Assembly (NCBI RefSeq): GCF_018861025.1
Contig: NZ_JAHKQH010000032.1
Coordinates: forward strand, 29,081-93,080
DNA length: 64,000 bases
DNA from: Psychrosphaera sp. B3R10
Lineage (GTDB): Bacteria; Pseudomonadota; Gammaproteobacteria; Enterobacterales; Alteromonadaceae
Reading direction: 5' to 3'
Below the pieces are notes generated by a model. That model ran no database searches and had not been told where the DNA came from. It worked only from the letters and a program-made list of their open reading frames with translations. This document shows, piece by piece, positions 51,497 through 60,661 of the stretch. The translations under genes and the position numbers were made by a program. Positions within the stretch are counted from its first letter, which is position 1; each line of letters starts with the position of its first letter.

Positions 51497-52454
51497 AACA
51501 GTATTAAAAAATGACATCGGTATGGAAGTGACTTTAGTCAATTTTGGCGCGAGGATCACTTCGGTAAAATACCCTGTCATTGATAAGTTGCAGGAAATGC
51601 TGGTCCGTTACGACACAACCAAAGAGTTTGTATCGGACCCATTTTATCTTGGCGCGACGTGTGGCCGAGTGTGTAATCGAATTGAAAATGCTAAATTTGA
51701 AATTGATGGGCAACAATATACGTTACCTGCTAATGATGGAGATAACTGCTTACACGGCGGTGATGACAACATTTCGTTGCAATATTGGCAGCTAGAGCAA
51801 GACAGTTTGACCGCTCAGTATGCTAAATTCACTTTAGATGTCAGCGACGGCCACAATGGTTTTCCTGGCAATGTGCAACTGGCGGTGACCTATCAACTTT
51901 CTGAAAACGGCGCGTTGACCATTGATTATTGGGGGGTTACTGATAAGAAAACGCCACTTAATTTAACCAATCACGCTTACTTTAATTTAGGTGAAAAGAG
52001 CTGTTTTGATCTGCAACTCAAGTTATCAGCAGATGGCTTTTTAGAACGCAGTTCTGCGGGTATTCCAACGGGTGAATTACTTAATATTGACGATATGGGC
52101 GTGGACTTTGCCGCAGGCCGTTCAATTGCCGAACTAATCGATTTAAATAAATTTGCTCAAGTAAAAAATGAAGAGGGCTTCGATACTTGCTTTGTTTTAA
52201 AACCTGAAAGTGAAATTAAAGCCGAACTTCGTTCTGTTAAAAATCGAGTTAAAATGACAGTGATGACGGATCAGCCATCGATTCAGCTTTATACCGGTAA
52301 GTTTTTAGATGATCCATTCAGGCCTTATCAGGGGGTTTGCTTAGAATGCCAGGATTATGTTGATGCCACAAATCAACCGCATTTTCCTAGTATTTTATTG
52401 TCACCTGGTGAAGAGTATCAGCGTCAGATAGTTTATAAATTTAGCGCTTATTAA
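51480..52454 (+). CDS. galM: Aldose 1-epimerase (galactose mutarotase)
   Basis: Converts beta- to alpha-galactose for galactokinase. 324 residues with the mutarotase beta-sandwich. Visible motifs include LGATCGRVCNRI, the catalytic His segment LNLTNHAYFNLG, and the C-terminal acid base region GVCLECQDYVDATN. The ATG lies within the end of galE (17-nt overlap), confirming a shared transcript with galE. Confidence 0.94.
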   Translation: MTELVKTVLKNDIGMEVTLVNFGARITSVKYPVIDKLQEMLVRYDTTKEFVSDPFYLGATCGRVCNRIENAKFEIDGQQYTLPANDGDNCLHGGDDNISLQYWQLEQDSLTAQYAKFTLDVSDGHNGFPGNVQLAVTYQLSENGALTIDYWGVTDKKTPLNLTNHAYFNLGEKSCFDLQLKLSADGFLERSSAGIPTGELLNIDDMGVDFAAGRSIAELIDLNKFAQVKNEEGFDTCFVLKPESEIKAELRSVKNRVKMTVMTDQPSIQLYTGKFLDDPFRPYQGVCLECQDYVDATNQPHFPSILLSPGEEYQRQIVYKFSAY

Positions 52455-52649
52455 CCGTCGTTGGAAACAATTGATTGGCAAAATGCAAACCAATATTGAA
52501 CCGAAAAGTTTAAATATTAGTTTGGTTATTACTAAATTTACAGCAGTATGAAAAAACCAGTTGTTAGTTATAACTGTTGGAAATTGTTCATTTATAATTT
52601 ATTAGTATATTCTTTTCAATATCTGAACCAAATTATGAAAGAGTGAGTG

Positions 52650-53135
52650 ATGAGTCAATCACAACGTGATATTAAACTGAGATTTTTAGCTGAACCGCAA
52701 GATGTCAACTTTGGTGGCAAAGTGCATGGTGGTGCGGTAATGAAATGGATTGACCTTGCAGCTTATGCGTGTGCCGCTGGTTGGAGTGGTCGATACTGCG
52801 TTACCGCTTATGCTGGTGGCATTCGATTTGTGGCACCAATTCATGTGGGTTCATTAGTTGAAGTGGCGGCAAAAGTGGTATACACAGGTACTTCCTCAAT
52901 GCATATTGCAATTGAAGTAAATGCCTGTGATCCAAAGTCACTTAATCGCAGAACAACTACAACCTGTATCGTTATTATGGTGGCTGTTGACCAAAATGGT
53001 CAGCCAGAAAAAGTTCCGCAGTGGGAACCGGTAGAAGAAGAAGACATTGTTCAACGTGAATCTGCTATTCGATTAATGGATATGCGTAAAGAAATTGGCG
53101 AAGAAATGCAGTGTTTTCATAACAAAATTAGCTAA
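52650..53135 (+). CDS. Hotdog-fold acyl-CoA thioesterase (YciA/BACH type)
   Basis: Hydrolyses acyl-CoA to free fatty acid and CoA. 161 residues, single hotdog domain, with conserved segments VNFGGKVHGGAVMKWIDLAA and the central GGIRFVAPIHVGSLVEV. The conserved Asp (D in WIDLAA) is likely catalytic. The ATG at 52650 is preferred to the adjacent GTG at 52647; GAAAGAG lies 6 nt upstream. It stands alone between galM and cytochrome b561. Its substrate range is unknown. Confidence 0.85.
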   Translation: MSQSQRDIKLRFLAEPQDVNFGGKVHGGAVMKWIDLAAYACAAGWSGRYCVTAYAGGIRFVAPIHVGSLVEVAAKVVYTGTSSMHIAIEVNACDPKSLNRRTTTTCIVIMVAVDQNGQPEKVPQWEPVEEEDIVQRESAIRLMDMRKEIGEEMQCFHNKIS

Positions 53136-53577
53136 AAATTCTTCTAAATTCAGTTTTAAAAATCAACAGGTAAGTCTATGCCGGATTTACCTTGTTGAGC
53201 TTAATGTTTTCACCATTAGCAAAGCAATATTTAGTAAGTTAATTTTACCTTAACAATATTGTTTAAATAATTGTGAATTCACGGATGAAAAATTATCAAT
53301 CAGTGGTTGAGTCAATATTTGCTATCCGCTAGAATTTAAAGGTATGCAGCTTTAAATCGACGGTGGATTTAGTCCGGCGTTAGGAATGTATTTTGTACCA
53401 TCTCCCTCGGTGGTTCCCTTGCCGGTGGCTCGCTCGGGAACTACCACTCAACTCCATTTCCAGAACTATTATCTTTGCGACTACTCTTAACTTTCATTTA
53501 AAACCACTTCAGTTAAAATAAAGTCATTCTATTTAGCGTTTATTCGTTAATTTTTAACCTGTTGTTAAGGATACAAA
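53136..53577. other. 442-bp gap without a gene
   Basis: No open frame or RNA gene is recognised. It contains an imperfect hairpin after the thioesterase gene (CAACAGGTAA with TTACCTTGTTG, 53164-53197). A GC-richer patch (about 53380-53460) holds GTGGTTCCC and GGGAACTACCAC arms (53410-53447). The last 60 bp before the cytochrome gene hold an AAGGA ribosome site. Confidence 0.5.
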
Positions 53578-54282
53578 ATGGCACCTGGCGTACTGATATG
53601 GGATCTACCAACACGATTATTCCACTGGCTATTAGTTTTGTCGTTTTCTGCGAGTTTTATTTTTGCAAAATTGGGTAGCGAGTTTATCGACTGGCATTTG
53701 CGAAGTGGATATGTCGTTTTGGCCCTTTTGACATTTCGCCTAATGTGGGGGATTGTTGGGACTCGCTATGCTTTATTTAAATCGCTAAATCTTAACCCTC
53801 AAGATATTTGGCGCTATGGGCGGTCTTTAGTTAACCCAAAAGTAAACGATAATTTGACTAAAACATACGCAGGCCATAACCCGCTTGGGAGTTTGATGGT
53901 GGTATTTTTGTTATCTGCAATCGCCATGCAAGCTGTTAGTGGCTTGTTTATGGATGATGAGATATTTACCACAGGACCTTATTCAGGGGCGTTAGGTGAC
54001 TCGGTAGATGCCGTTATGTCGACTATTCACCATAATCTAATTAATGTCATTCTCGTGGCTATTGGGTTTCATGTATTTGCGGCGTTTTATTATTTATTCC
54101 GCAAAAAGCAAAATTTAATCAAAGCGATGTTTACTGGCCGTAAACTCGAAGAAGGCATTGTACAAGAACATCAAATTCAACACTCTAAGCTGATTATTGC
54201 GCTCGTCGTCGTAATCGTTGCTGTCTTGTTTGTTTATTGGCTCGTTGTATTAAACGCGCCTGTAATTGAAGAGTGGTATTAA
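53578..54282 (+). CDS. Cytochrome b561-type membrane protein
   Basis: Inner-membrane di-heme cytochrome b of the bacterial b561/Ni-Fe hydrogenase b-subunit family, 234 residues. Four or five hydrophobic helices carry candidate heme ligands H16 (RLFHWLLV), H40 (DWHLRSGY) and two histidines in the C-terminal half (IHHNLINV and GFHVFAAFYY). It likely passes electrons between quinol and a periplasmic carrier. A cytochrome c' gene lies convergent and adjacent, and partnership is possible but not shown. Confidence 0.85.
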   Translation: MAPGVLIWDLPTRLFHWLLVLSFSASFIFAKLGSEFIDWHLRSGYVVLALLTFRLMWGIVGTRYALFKSLNLNPQDIWRYGRSLVNPKVNDNLTKTYAGHNPLGSLMVVFLLSAIAMQAVSGLFMDDEIFTTGPYSGALGDSVDAVMSTIHHNLINVILVAIGFHVFAAFYYLFRKKQNLIKAMFTGRKLEEGIVQEHQIQHSKLIIALVVVIVAVLFVYWLVVLNAPVIEEWY

Positions 54283-54333
54283 ATTTACCTAAGCAGACAA
54301 ATGAAGTGTGGCAGGGCTCGGGAGAGGTGAAAT

Positions 54334-54362
54334 AAGTGGTACAAGATATTCATGTACCACTT
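54334..54362. terminator. Hairpin between the cytochrome genes
   Basis: AAGTGGTACA and TGTACCACTT, a perfect 10-bp stem with a 9-nt loop, between two convergent genes. T-rich flanks suggest a terminator for both. Confidence 0.7.
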
Positions 54363-54392
54363 AGTTTCTATCGACGTTTATGTAAACGACTA

Positions 54393-54863
54393 TTAATCTT
54401 GTTTGTAGACGTCGTGACAACCTTTACAGCTTTTTCCAATTCCACCGATTGCCGATTTAATGGCGCTTGTGTCGCCAGACTTAGCTTTTTCAGCAAGTGT
54501 GCTTGACGCATTAATTAGAGCTTGAATTTTTTTGTCAAAATCAGCTCTGTCTTCCCACACTTTACCTAAAGCTTCTGTTTTAACATCAAACTTTCGCGTA
54601 TCAACCGAGGTATAGTCGTCGATCATATTAGCAAGTTGGTTAATACGAGTTGCATTTTTTTCGACAGTAGCAGCATCTACCGGGATCTTACCTTTGGCCA
54701 TTGCACCTAATGAGCCCATATTACTCGCAATTAGCTGAAACATCGCTTGGCGCCATTCAACGGCTTTGTTTGCTTGTTTTTGAGAGCTTGCTGGCTCTGC
54801 TATAACACTTGCAGCTGACGCAGTTAATAAGGCGGTAATTACTAATTTTGATCCAAATTTCAT
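54393..54863 (-). CDS. Cytochrome c' (periplasmic, C-terminal CxxCH)
   Basis: Periplasmic four-helix heme protein of the cytochrome c'/c-556 family, associated with NO binding or electron transfer. Signal peptide MKFGSKLVITALLTASAASV, cleaved near IAEP. The single heme site is C-K-G-C-H near the C-terminus (GKSCKGCHDVYKQD), the hallmark of this family. 156 residues is normal. AGGA precedes the ATG. Convergent with the b561 gene. Confidence 0.92.
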   Translation of the reverse strand: MKFGSKLVITALLTASAASVIAEPASSQKQANKAVEWRQAMFQLIASNMGSLGAMAKGKIPVDAATVEKNATRINQLANMIDDYTSVDTRKFDVKTEALGKVWEDRADFDKKIQALINASSTLAEKAKSGDTSAIKSAIGGIGKSCKGCHDVYKQD

Positions 54864-54975
54864 CTGTTTATCCTATTTAGGTTTTAACAACGCTATTTAT
54901 AACTAGACTTTATCTATTTGTAAATTCTACTAATACATTCAGGTTTTACCATAATAAATTGAACAATTGCACCAC

Positions 54976-57003
54976 TTATTTTAGTAGCAACAATTCAGAT
55001 GGTCCGTTGGCTTTTGCTACGGCGTATAGATAATTGTCGTCGATATCAGCGATGTCTTCATTAGGTTCAACGGGAGCGGGCCGTTTTTGACCGTCGATAT
55101 ATATCATATGCTCACCATTAGCCATTTTAAAATAGAGAATATTATCGTCTGCTAATAATTCAGTAACCCGAAAGTTTGTATTCAACAGCAAGGTTTGAAA
55201 GGGGCGTCTATGTTTCCAAATTCCTAACTTTGTCTGGTGTGAATAAATTAGGTTGTTATCGAACTGCGCAATATTCTTGGCGGTTGCAATATATTGTGGC
55301 GGCGCATCTAAGTCGAATGTATTTGCTTGCAGTACTTTATCAATGCCGTCGATCGTGGAATGTAAAAATAGTTTGTTTGAGATAAATCGAGGTTGATCGC
55401 CCTCTATGTATTGATAGTTATCGATATCCACCCGTTGTCCTATAATATTTGCTAAAACAATTTTGTGGTCTGACTCAATCGCCACTTGGTTACCAGTGGG
55501 ATCTATTGACATATTTACTGCGGCAAATTGTTCGGGGATGTCTACGATTGGCTCGAACGACTTTTTATTGCTATTCCATGTCGATAACTGGGTAAACTCT
55601 GGGTTACGGGTGTCCTTAAACAATAAACCTAATTTTGGGTGTTTTTCTAAAAAGGTAATGTCAGAAGGCAGTTCAATTAATTTTTCACGAAAACGGCTAT
55701 TCACCTCGATTTTAGACAAGGTACGAGTATTTTTGTTATCGCTGATCACCACAACGCCATTTTTTGTATGGATAGGTGAATGAAAGCCAGCGTATAAATT
55801 GTAATTTAGTTCGAGTTCTTGTTCGGCAACAAGTATGTCTTTCTCCCATGTAAATTTCATTAAGCTATTTTTAGTATGTTTGACGATGAGGTCCTTGCCA
55901 TTCCAAGCAGCTGATTTGAGAAACTCAGTCGAGGTTATCTGCCAAGTTGTCTGCCAGTTACTTTCAATAGAGGTTTTAATTACATTTGTGGTTTGCCAAT
56001 CGGAAGTGGCCAAAAGGAAAACTTCCGGCGAATTTTCATGGGTAATGATGTTGTAAATCGTTTGACCAGCTAGTTCTGGAAATTCGATGGCTTTACACGC
56101 TTGCCCAGTTAAATCAGCAAATGTGACCCGATTACCCGATGAACCTAGGCTGGCATTTGTTAGCAATAGTTTGTTTTGTTTATAGAGAGATAGGGAGTTG
56201 GCAATCGCTTTTTCATTGCATCGAAAAAGGTTAATCATACTTAATATTTCTAGCTCTGTTGACAACTCCACTTGTTTTACAAAGCAGTCATGCTGATTAA
56301 CAGCCCGAAATAGGAGTTGATATTCAGATAACCAAACCGGCGAATATAATGAGCCATTATCCACCAACTTAATTTTTGTATCGTCGAGTCGATTTATTAT
56401 TTTTAGCTCGGTAAATCCCCCACTTTTCTGGGGCGACGCATATGCGACGAGTTTTTGACTTGGACTAATCGCCACCTGCTGAATTAGCTTGGGTTCTGCT
56501 AACAATGTTTGTGAAGTTTTTAGTTGAGCAGGTAAGGTTAACTTTTGATTAAACCGGTCAGGCAAATAAACCGCTAACATAACAATCAGTGATGCGCCTA
56601 TTATAAGGTTAGTAACTAAAGAGCGGGGTAGATGAAAATCAAGCTTTGGTTTGTTTGATGTTTTAGCAATAGGACCGGTCAGAATATAACCCCGTTTATG
56701 TTTGTTTAGTATTTTAATTTCTAAACAGCCAACCGTTCGTAACTTAGTACGTAAGTTAGAAATGACCCGCGTAATTACTCCTTCACCAAGGTATCGATTA
56801 TTCCAAAATTGATGTAAATCTTCGTATGTGACCAGTTTATCTTTGTTTTTGATGAGATGAAGAAATACGAGGGACTCTAAATTATCTAAGTTACATTTTA
56901 CTTTACCGTTAACAATTAAATCGGCAGTGTGTAGACAATAGATACAATGTTTCTCTAGCTGAAAAGACGCGTCTTCGTCAATTAACATACAATTATCTTC
57001 CAT
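54976..57003 (-). CDS. CadC/ToxR-like membrane-bound regulator with propeller-like periplasmic domain
   Basis: One-component regulator of 675 residues. Residues ~25-110 form an OmpR-type winged helix (VTYEDLHQFWNNRYLGEGVI, then HKRGYIL), one membrane helix is at ~128-146, and a ~520-residue periplasmic part shows recurring beta strands that look like a propeller (TolB/WD-like). Such proteins sense a periplasmic signal and bind DNA from the membrane. The N-terminus is unusual: cysteines at 5, 20, 23 and 37, with C20-x-x-C23 just before the DNA-binding domain. Its target is unknown, and the gene stands alone. Confidence 0.78.
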   Translation of the reverse strand: MEDNCMLIDEDASFQLEKHCIYCLHTADLIVNGKVKCNLDNLESLVFLHLIKNKDKLVTYEDLHQFWNNRYLGEGVITRVISNLRTKLRTVGCLEIKILNKHKRGYILTGPIAKTSNKPKLDFHLPRSLVTNLIIGASLIVMLAVYLPDRFNQKLTLPAQLKTSQTLLAEPKLIQQVAISPSQKLVAYASPQKSGGFTELKIINRLDDTKIKLVDNGSLYSPVWLSEYQLLFRAVNQHDCFVKQVELSTELEILSMINLFRCNEKAIANSLSLYKQNKLLLTNASLGSSGNRVTFADLTGQACKAIEFPELAGQTIYNIITHENSPEVFLLATSDWQTTNVIKTSIESNWQTTWQITSTEFLKSAAWNGKDLIVKHTKNSLMKFTWEKDILVAEQELELNYNLYAGFHSPIHTKNGVVVISDNKNTRTLSKIEVNSRFREKLIELPSDITFLEKHPKLGLLFKDTRNPEFTQLSTWNSNKKSFEPIVDIPEQFAAVNMSIDPTGNQVAIESDHKIVLANIIGQRVDIDNYQYIEGDQPRFISNKLFLHSTIDGIDKVLQANTFDLDAPPQYIATAKNIAQFDNNLIYSHQTKLGIWKHRRPFQTLLLNTNFRVTELLADDNILYFKMANGEHMIYIDGQKRPAPVEPNEDIADIDDNYLYAVAKANGPSELLLLK

Positions 57004-57204
57004 GATTTTGTTATTGTTTTTGAAAGCTAATTAAAACTTATAGTACAAAAAAACGTCAAGGTAAAAGGGATGGTTATAAGAATACGTTATGATAAATAGC
57101 ATTTTTGCTTATACGGTTATCTAATTTAGATAACGGGATTGATATTAAAAGTGCTAAGGCGTTAGGGGTAAACTTACTCGGAATGGTGAGGTTAGTAGTG
57201 GCAT

Positions 57205-57241
57205 AAAAAAGTCCCGTTGCAAAATACAACAGGACATTTTT
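57205..57241 (-). terminator. Rho-independent terminator (minus strand)
   Basis: GTCC and GTTG pair with CAAC and GGAC with one mismatch, and six T residues follow on the minus strand. It ends the two-TM protein gene that stops at 57263. Confidence 0.88.
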
Positions 57242-57262
57242 AAGCGATTTATCGCGATTCAG

Positions 57263-58261
57263 TTACGATTTTGATTTAGGGTCCGGCGGTTGAATTGAAG
57301 AAATGAACTCTAAGTCGGTGTTTTCTGCTTCGACTTCTGGTTTTGCTGGGGCAACTGGTTTTGGTTGATCAGAATATCTAAACATTTCCGGTGTTGGGAT
57401 CGACATCAATAATTCTTTAAATATCTCTTTTACCATCTTGGCAATAATTTCGTCGTCGAGCACAACGCCTTGGCTATTGATATGAGACACTTTGTTATGC
57501 AAGCCGTTGAGAGCTTGTTTGATACGCCAAATGGTTTTGTCACTTATCAGGCCAACTTTATACAAAATAACCGATGCTTCAATATGCTCTGAAATCGAGT
57601 TGAGGTAAGGAGATAAATATACCCAACCATCGTTTTTCACCAATGACTGGCATACATAAATTTCATTGTTGAGGCTTTGTAAGTATTTGTCGATGTGTTG
57701 CTTATCACGATCATTACGACACTTCATTTGCATTTTGTTGCCGCTTTCGATCTCTTTTCGCCAAATATCAAGAACATTGAAGAGCCTTATATCGTCAGGT
57801 AACTTATTATCAAAATTGATGATATCGATATAAAGGTTAACTTTTGTATTTAAAAAGTCATCTGACTGCGCAACTAAATTAACAAGCCCTTTGGCGTTAG
57901 AATCTAGTTCGAAGCTGCGTTTGGAATATTTCAACATCGCAGTATGGGCCTGCGCCGCTTTCTTTTGAGCTTCAGCCGAGGCTTTTAATTCATCTCGTGT
58001 GACTTTGAGTTGATGGATTTGAAAACGAATAGTAAAGATAAGTAACAATAACGTAAATGCTAAGATAACCGGCGTTAACCAGCCGCCAAAAAAGTCGCCG
58101 ACTTGTCCAATTTGGCCCGCAGAAAGTTGTCCATACTCAAAAAATACGAACACGATAAGGCCTATCGATAGCGGCAGTAATATCCCTATATAGACTAAAA
58201 GCTTTCCAAATACTTTTTCATCTAACGTTCGTTGGTCTTGTTTTCCATTCATATTTTGCAT
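57263..58261 (-). CDS. Two-TM membrane protein with cytoplasmic helical domain, unknown
   Basis: I do not recognise a characterised family. The 332 residues begin with two membrane helices (LLVYIGILLPLSIGLIVFVF and FFGGWLTPVILAFTLLLLIF). A coiled-coil stretch rich in K/E/A follows (VTRDELKASAEAQKKAAQAH), then a helical domain and a proline-rich tail (QPKPVAPAKPEVEAENTD). The GQVGDFFGGWLTPVILAF segment resembles the membrane region of several uncharacterised proteins, some labelled putative phage abortive infection, but the C-terminal part does not convince me of that family. The start could be 58261 or an ATG three codons later. It ends in a strong terminator and is probably monocistronic. 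Confidence 0.65.
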   Translation of the reverse strand: MQNMNGKQDQRTLDEKVFGKLLVYIGILLPLSIGLIVFVFFEYGQLSAGQIGQVGDFFGGWLTPVILAFTLLLLIFTIRFQIHQLKVTRDELKASAEAQKKAAQAHTAMLKYSKRSFELDSNAKGLVNLVAQSDDFLNTKVNLYIDIINFDNKLPDDIRLFNVLDIWRKEIESGNKMQMKCRNDRDKQHIDKYLQSLNNEIYVCQSLVKNDGWVYLSPYLNSISEHIEASVILYKVGLISDKTIWRIKQALNGLHNKVSHINSQGVVLDDEIIAKMVKEIFKELLMSIPTPEMFRYSDQPKPVAPAKPEVEAENTDLEFISSIQPPDPKSKS

Positions 58262-58396
58262 ACCTAATTATTAGTACTCATACTGTATTAACAACAAATT
58301 TGTATTTATTTTCGATAACCAAACGATAAGCTTATCTAATATGGGCTAATGGTCAATTAAAATAAACAAAATGATAGCAGTTAATATTAATCGGCG

Positions 58397-58423
58397 GAGT
58401 TTTTTACCGAGTAAAAAACACTC
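58397..58423. promoter_or_regulatory. Dyad just upstream of the glutaryl-CoA dehydrogenase gene
   Basis: GAGTTTTTTA pairs with TAAAAAACACTC with one bulge around CCGAG, 20 bp before the start codon. It could be an operator overlapping the promoter or leader, or a leader hairpin. Confidence 0.45.
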
Positions 58424-58443
58424 TATTTTGTAAGAGCGAGCAA

Positions 58444-59628
58444 ATGAGCAATTTATTATCTAATAATTGGCAAGATATCTTAAAGCTGTCGGACCAACTT
58501 GGTGAAGATGAGCGGATCATTCAATCTATGGCGAACGATTTTTGTCAAAAAGAATTAATGCCCACTATTATTCAAGCCAATAGAGAAGGTTATTTTGATC
58601 CGACTATAATGCGGAAATTTGGAGAAGCTGGTTTATTAGGGGCTACGATAAAAGGGTACGGCTGTTCAGGCATTAGTTATGTAAGTTATGGTTTAGTCGC
58701 CCGTGAAGTCGAGCGTGTGGACAGCGGCTATCGCAGTGCAATGAGCGTGCAGTCTTCTCTTGTAATGTACCCAATTGCCGAATTTGGCAGTGAAGCGCAA
58801 AAGCAAAAGTATTTGCCTAAACTGGCAACAGGGGAGTGGATTGGGTGTTTTGGCTTGACTGAGCCGAACTCAGGTTCTGATCCGGCATCGATGACCACTA
58901 CCGCTAAAAAGGTTGCGGGAGGGTATGAACTTACTGGCGCAAAAATGTGGATCACTAATTCGCCAATCGCTGACGTATTTATTGTGTGGGCTAAAAACCA
59001 AGCTTGTGATAATAAAATTACTGGGTTTATTTTGGATAGAGGACTAAAGGGGCTATCTACGCCAAAGATTGAAGGTAAGTTGTCATTACGGGCATCCATT
59101 ACTGGAGAGATCGTAATGGATAACGTTTTTGTACCAGACTCCGCGTTATTAGGGGATGTAACAGGTCTTAAAGGGCCCTTTAGTTGTTTAAATATGGCAC
59201 GATACGGAATTGCCTGGGGGGCAATGGGTGCAGCGGAATTTTGTTGGCATGCGGCTCGGCAATATGGCTTACAACGCAAGCAGTTTAATCGACCACTGGC
59301 GCAAACCCAATTGTTTCAAACTAAACTGGCCGATATGCAAACCGATATTACATTGGGGCTTCAGGGCGCGTTAAGAGTAGGGGAGTTGTTGGATAATGGA
59401 CAGGTAGAACCAAATGCTATTTCTTTGATCAAACGTAATAACTGCAGTAAAGCATTAGACATCGCACGTAAGTCGAGAGATATGCACGGTGGCAACGGGA
59501 TTTCCGATGAATACCATATTATGCGCCATATGATAAATTTAGAGACTGTGAATACTTACGAAGGCACGTACGATGTGCATGGGCTTATCTTAGGGCGCTC
59601 GCAAACGGGGTTGCAAGCATTTACGTAG
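58444..59628 (+). CDS. gcdH: Glutaryl-CoA dehydrogenase-like acyl-CoA dehydrogenase
   Basis: FAD enzyme that oxidises and decarboxylates glutaryl-CoA to crotonyl-CoA in lysine/tryptophan breakdown. 394 residues. The acyl-CoA dehydrogenase signature [17 protein letters not shown], the FAD-binding [18 protein letters not shown] and the catalytic Glu E373 in [17 protein letters not shown] match the GcdH branch well. [15 protein letters not shown] is also typical. It stands alone with no CoA-transferase or lysine pathway genes nearby. The closest alternative is another short-chain acyl-CoA dehydrogenase. Confidence 0.9.
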   Translation: MSNLLSNNWQDILKLSDQLGEDERIIQSMANDFCQKELMPTIIQANREGYFDPTIMRKFGEAGLLGATIKGYGCSGISYVSYGLVAREVERVDSGYRSAMSVQSSLVMYPIAEFGSEAQKQKYLPKLATGEWIGCFGLTEPNSGSDPASMTTTAKKVAGGYELTGAKMWITNSPIADVFIVWAKNQACDNKITGFILDRGLKGLSTPKIEGKLSLRASITGEIVMDNVFVPDSALLGDVTGLKGPFSCLNMARYGIAWGAMGAAEFCWHAARQYGLQRKQFNRPLAQTQLFQTKLADMQTDITLGLQGALRVGELLDNGQVEPNAISLIKRNNCSKALDIARKSRDMHGGNGISDEYHIMRHMINLETVNTYEGTYDVHGLILGRSQTGLQAFT

Positions 59629-59723
59629 ACGCTATGTTTGTGTAGATGCTGCGGCACTAGGTGTTTAAACGCATTGTTTAAAATGAAATTCGACGTTAGT
59701 TAAACTAAAGCCGGATTAATTCA

Positions 59724-60446
59724 CTAGGTTTGGCTTTTAAGTTCTTCCACCCACATTGCCGTAGCGCCGCAAATAGCAACGGGCATCACAATTAAATTTA
59801 ATATTGGCACCATAGTAAAAATCGACACCGCCGCACCAAAACCAAAACAGGCACTTTTGTTTTGTCTCAATACATAGCGCATATGGTCAAATTCAACTTT
59901 ATTATTATCAAAGGCATAGTCACAATACTGAATAGCTAACGTCCAGGCGATAAACAAGAACCAGGCTATTTGCCCGATAATTGGAAAAAACCAACCGATT
60001 AGTAGAAACCCTATTAAACGCGGGATAAAGTAGGCAAGCTTTTGCCATTCCCGTAATAATGTATGGGGAATGGCTTTAATAACGGCCATTACAGAATCTT
60101 GCTGAGGGGTTACGCCAGTCAGTTTTTGCTCCACTCGTTCGGCTAAAACGCCGTTAAAAGGTGCGGCGAGCCAGTTTGCCACGGAACTAAAAACAAGACT
60201 AAAGACTAATAAAATCACAAATAGGGCGATAGGGAAAAGTAAAAATTCAATCCAACTTAACCAAGAAGGAATTTGTTCTCTTATCCATTGAATTTGTATC
60301 CCGATTTCGTCGAGTAGGTAAACCAAAGCAGTCGTAAATAAAACAAAATTAACCACTAAAGGGATAATTACAAAACGCTTAATGCCTTTTTGATTAAGAA
60401 GTGAAAAGCCTTTAAAAAAGAATCTGATACCGTCTGATGCTGTCAT
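59724..60446 (-). CDS. cysZ: CysZ, sulfate permease-like membrane protein
   Basis: Inner-membrane EI24/CysZ family protein for sulfate uptake for cysteine synthesis, 240 residues. Long hydrophobic segments are at about 28-46, 68-90 and 140-175, with a conserved N-terminus (GIRFFFKGFSLLNQKGIKRF) and the family segments NWLAAPFNGVLAE and DYAFDNNKVEF. It is divergent from smc; in this order cysZ commonly neighbours smc-zipA-ligA, which supports both calls. Confidence 0.92.
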   Translation of the reverse strand: MTASDGIRFFFKGFSLLNQKGIKRFVIIPLVVNFVLFTTALVYLLDEIGIQIQWIREQIPSWLSWIEFLLFPIALFVILLVFSLVFSSVANWLAAPFNGVLAERVEQKLTGVTPQQDSVMAVIKAIPHTLLREWQKLAYFIPRLIGFLLIGWFFPIIGQIAWFLFIAWTLAIQYCDYAFDNNKVEFDHMRYVLRQNKSACFGFGAAVSIFTMVPILNLIVMPVAICGATAMWVEELKSQT

Positions 60447-60661
60447 TTGAAACGCAAAACCGAAAATAAACTAAAGTAGCTAAAACAATATAAAAGTTAC
60501 TGAGTAACCGCAAGGATTGAAATGTTACAAAATTCAATATTATCTGATAAAGTGCTTGGTTAATATTATCCGTTGGTATAAACGCCCGCGGTCGTGTTTG
60601 AATTGTTTAAGAACAACAATAATTATTTCAACGATAACGACAAAAATTACAAAACCCCCAT

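Noticed and set aside
57263-58261. Phage abortive-infection protein
   Set aside because: Only the membrane segment is reminiscent; no diagnostic C-terminal motif or defence neighbours.
58728-59279. 183-codon frame opposite the glutaryl-CoA dehydrogenase gene
   Set aside because: Antisense to an intact, well-recognised enzyme; no independent support.
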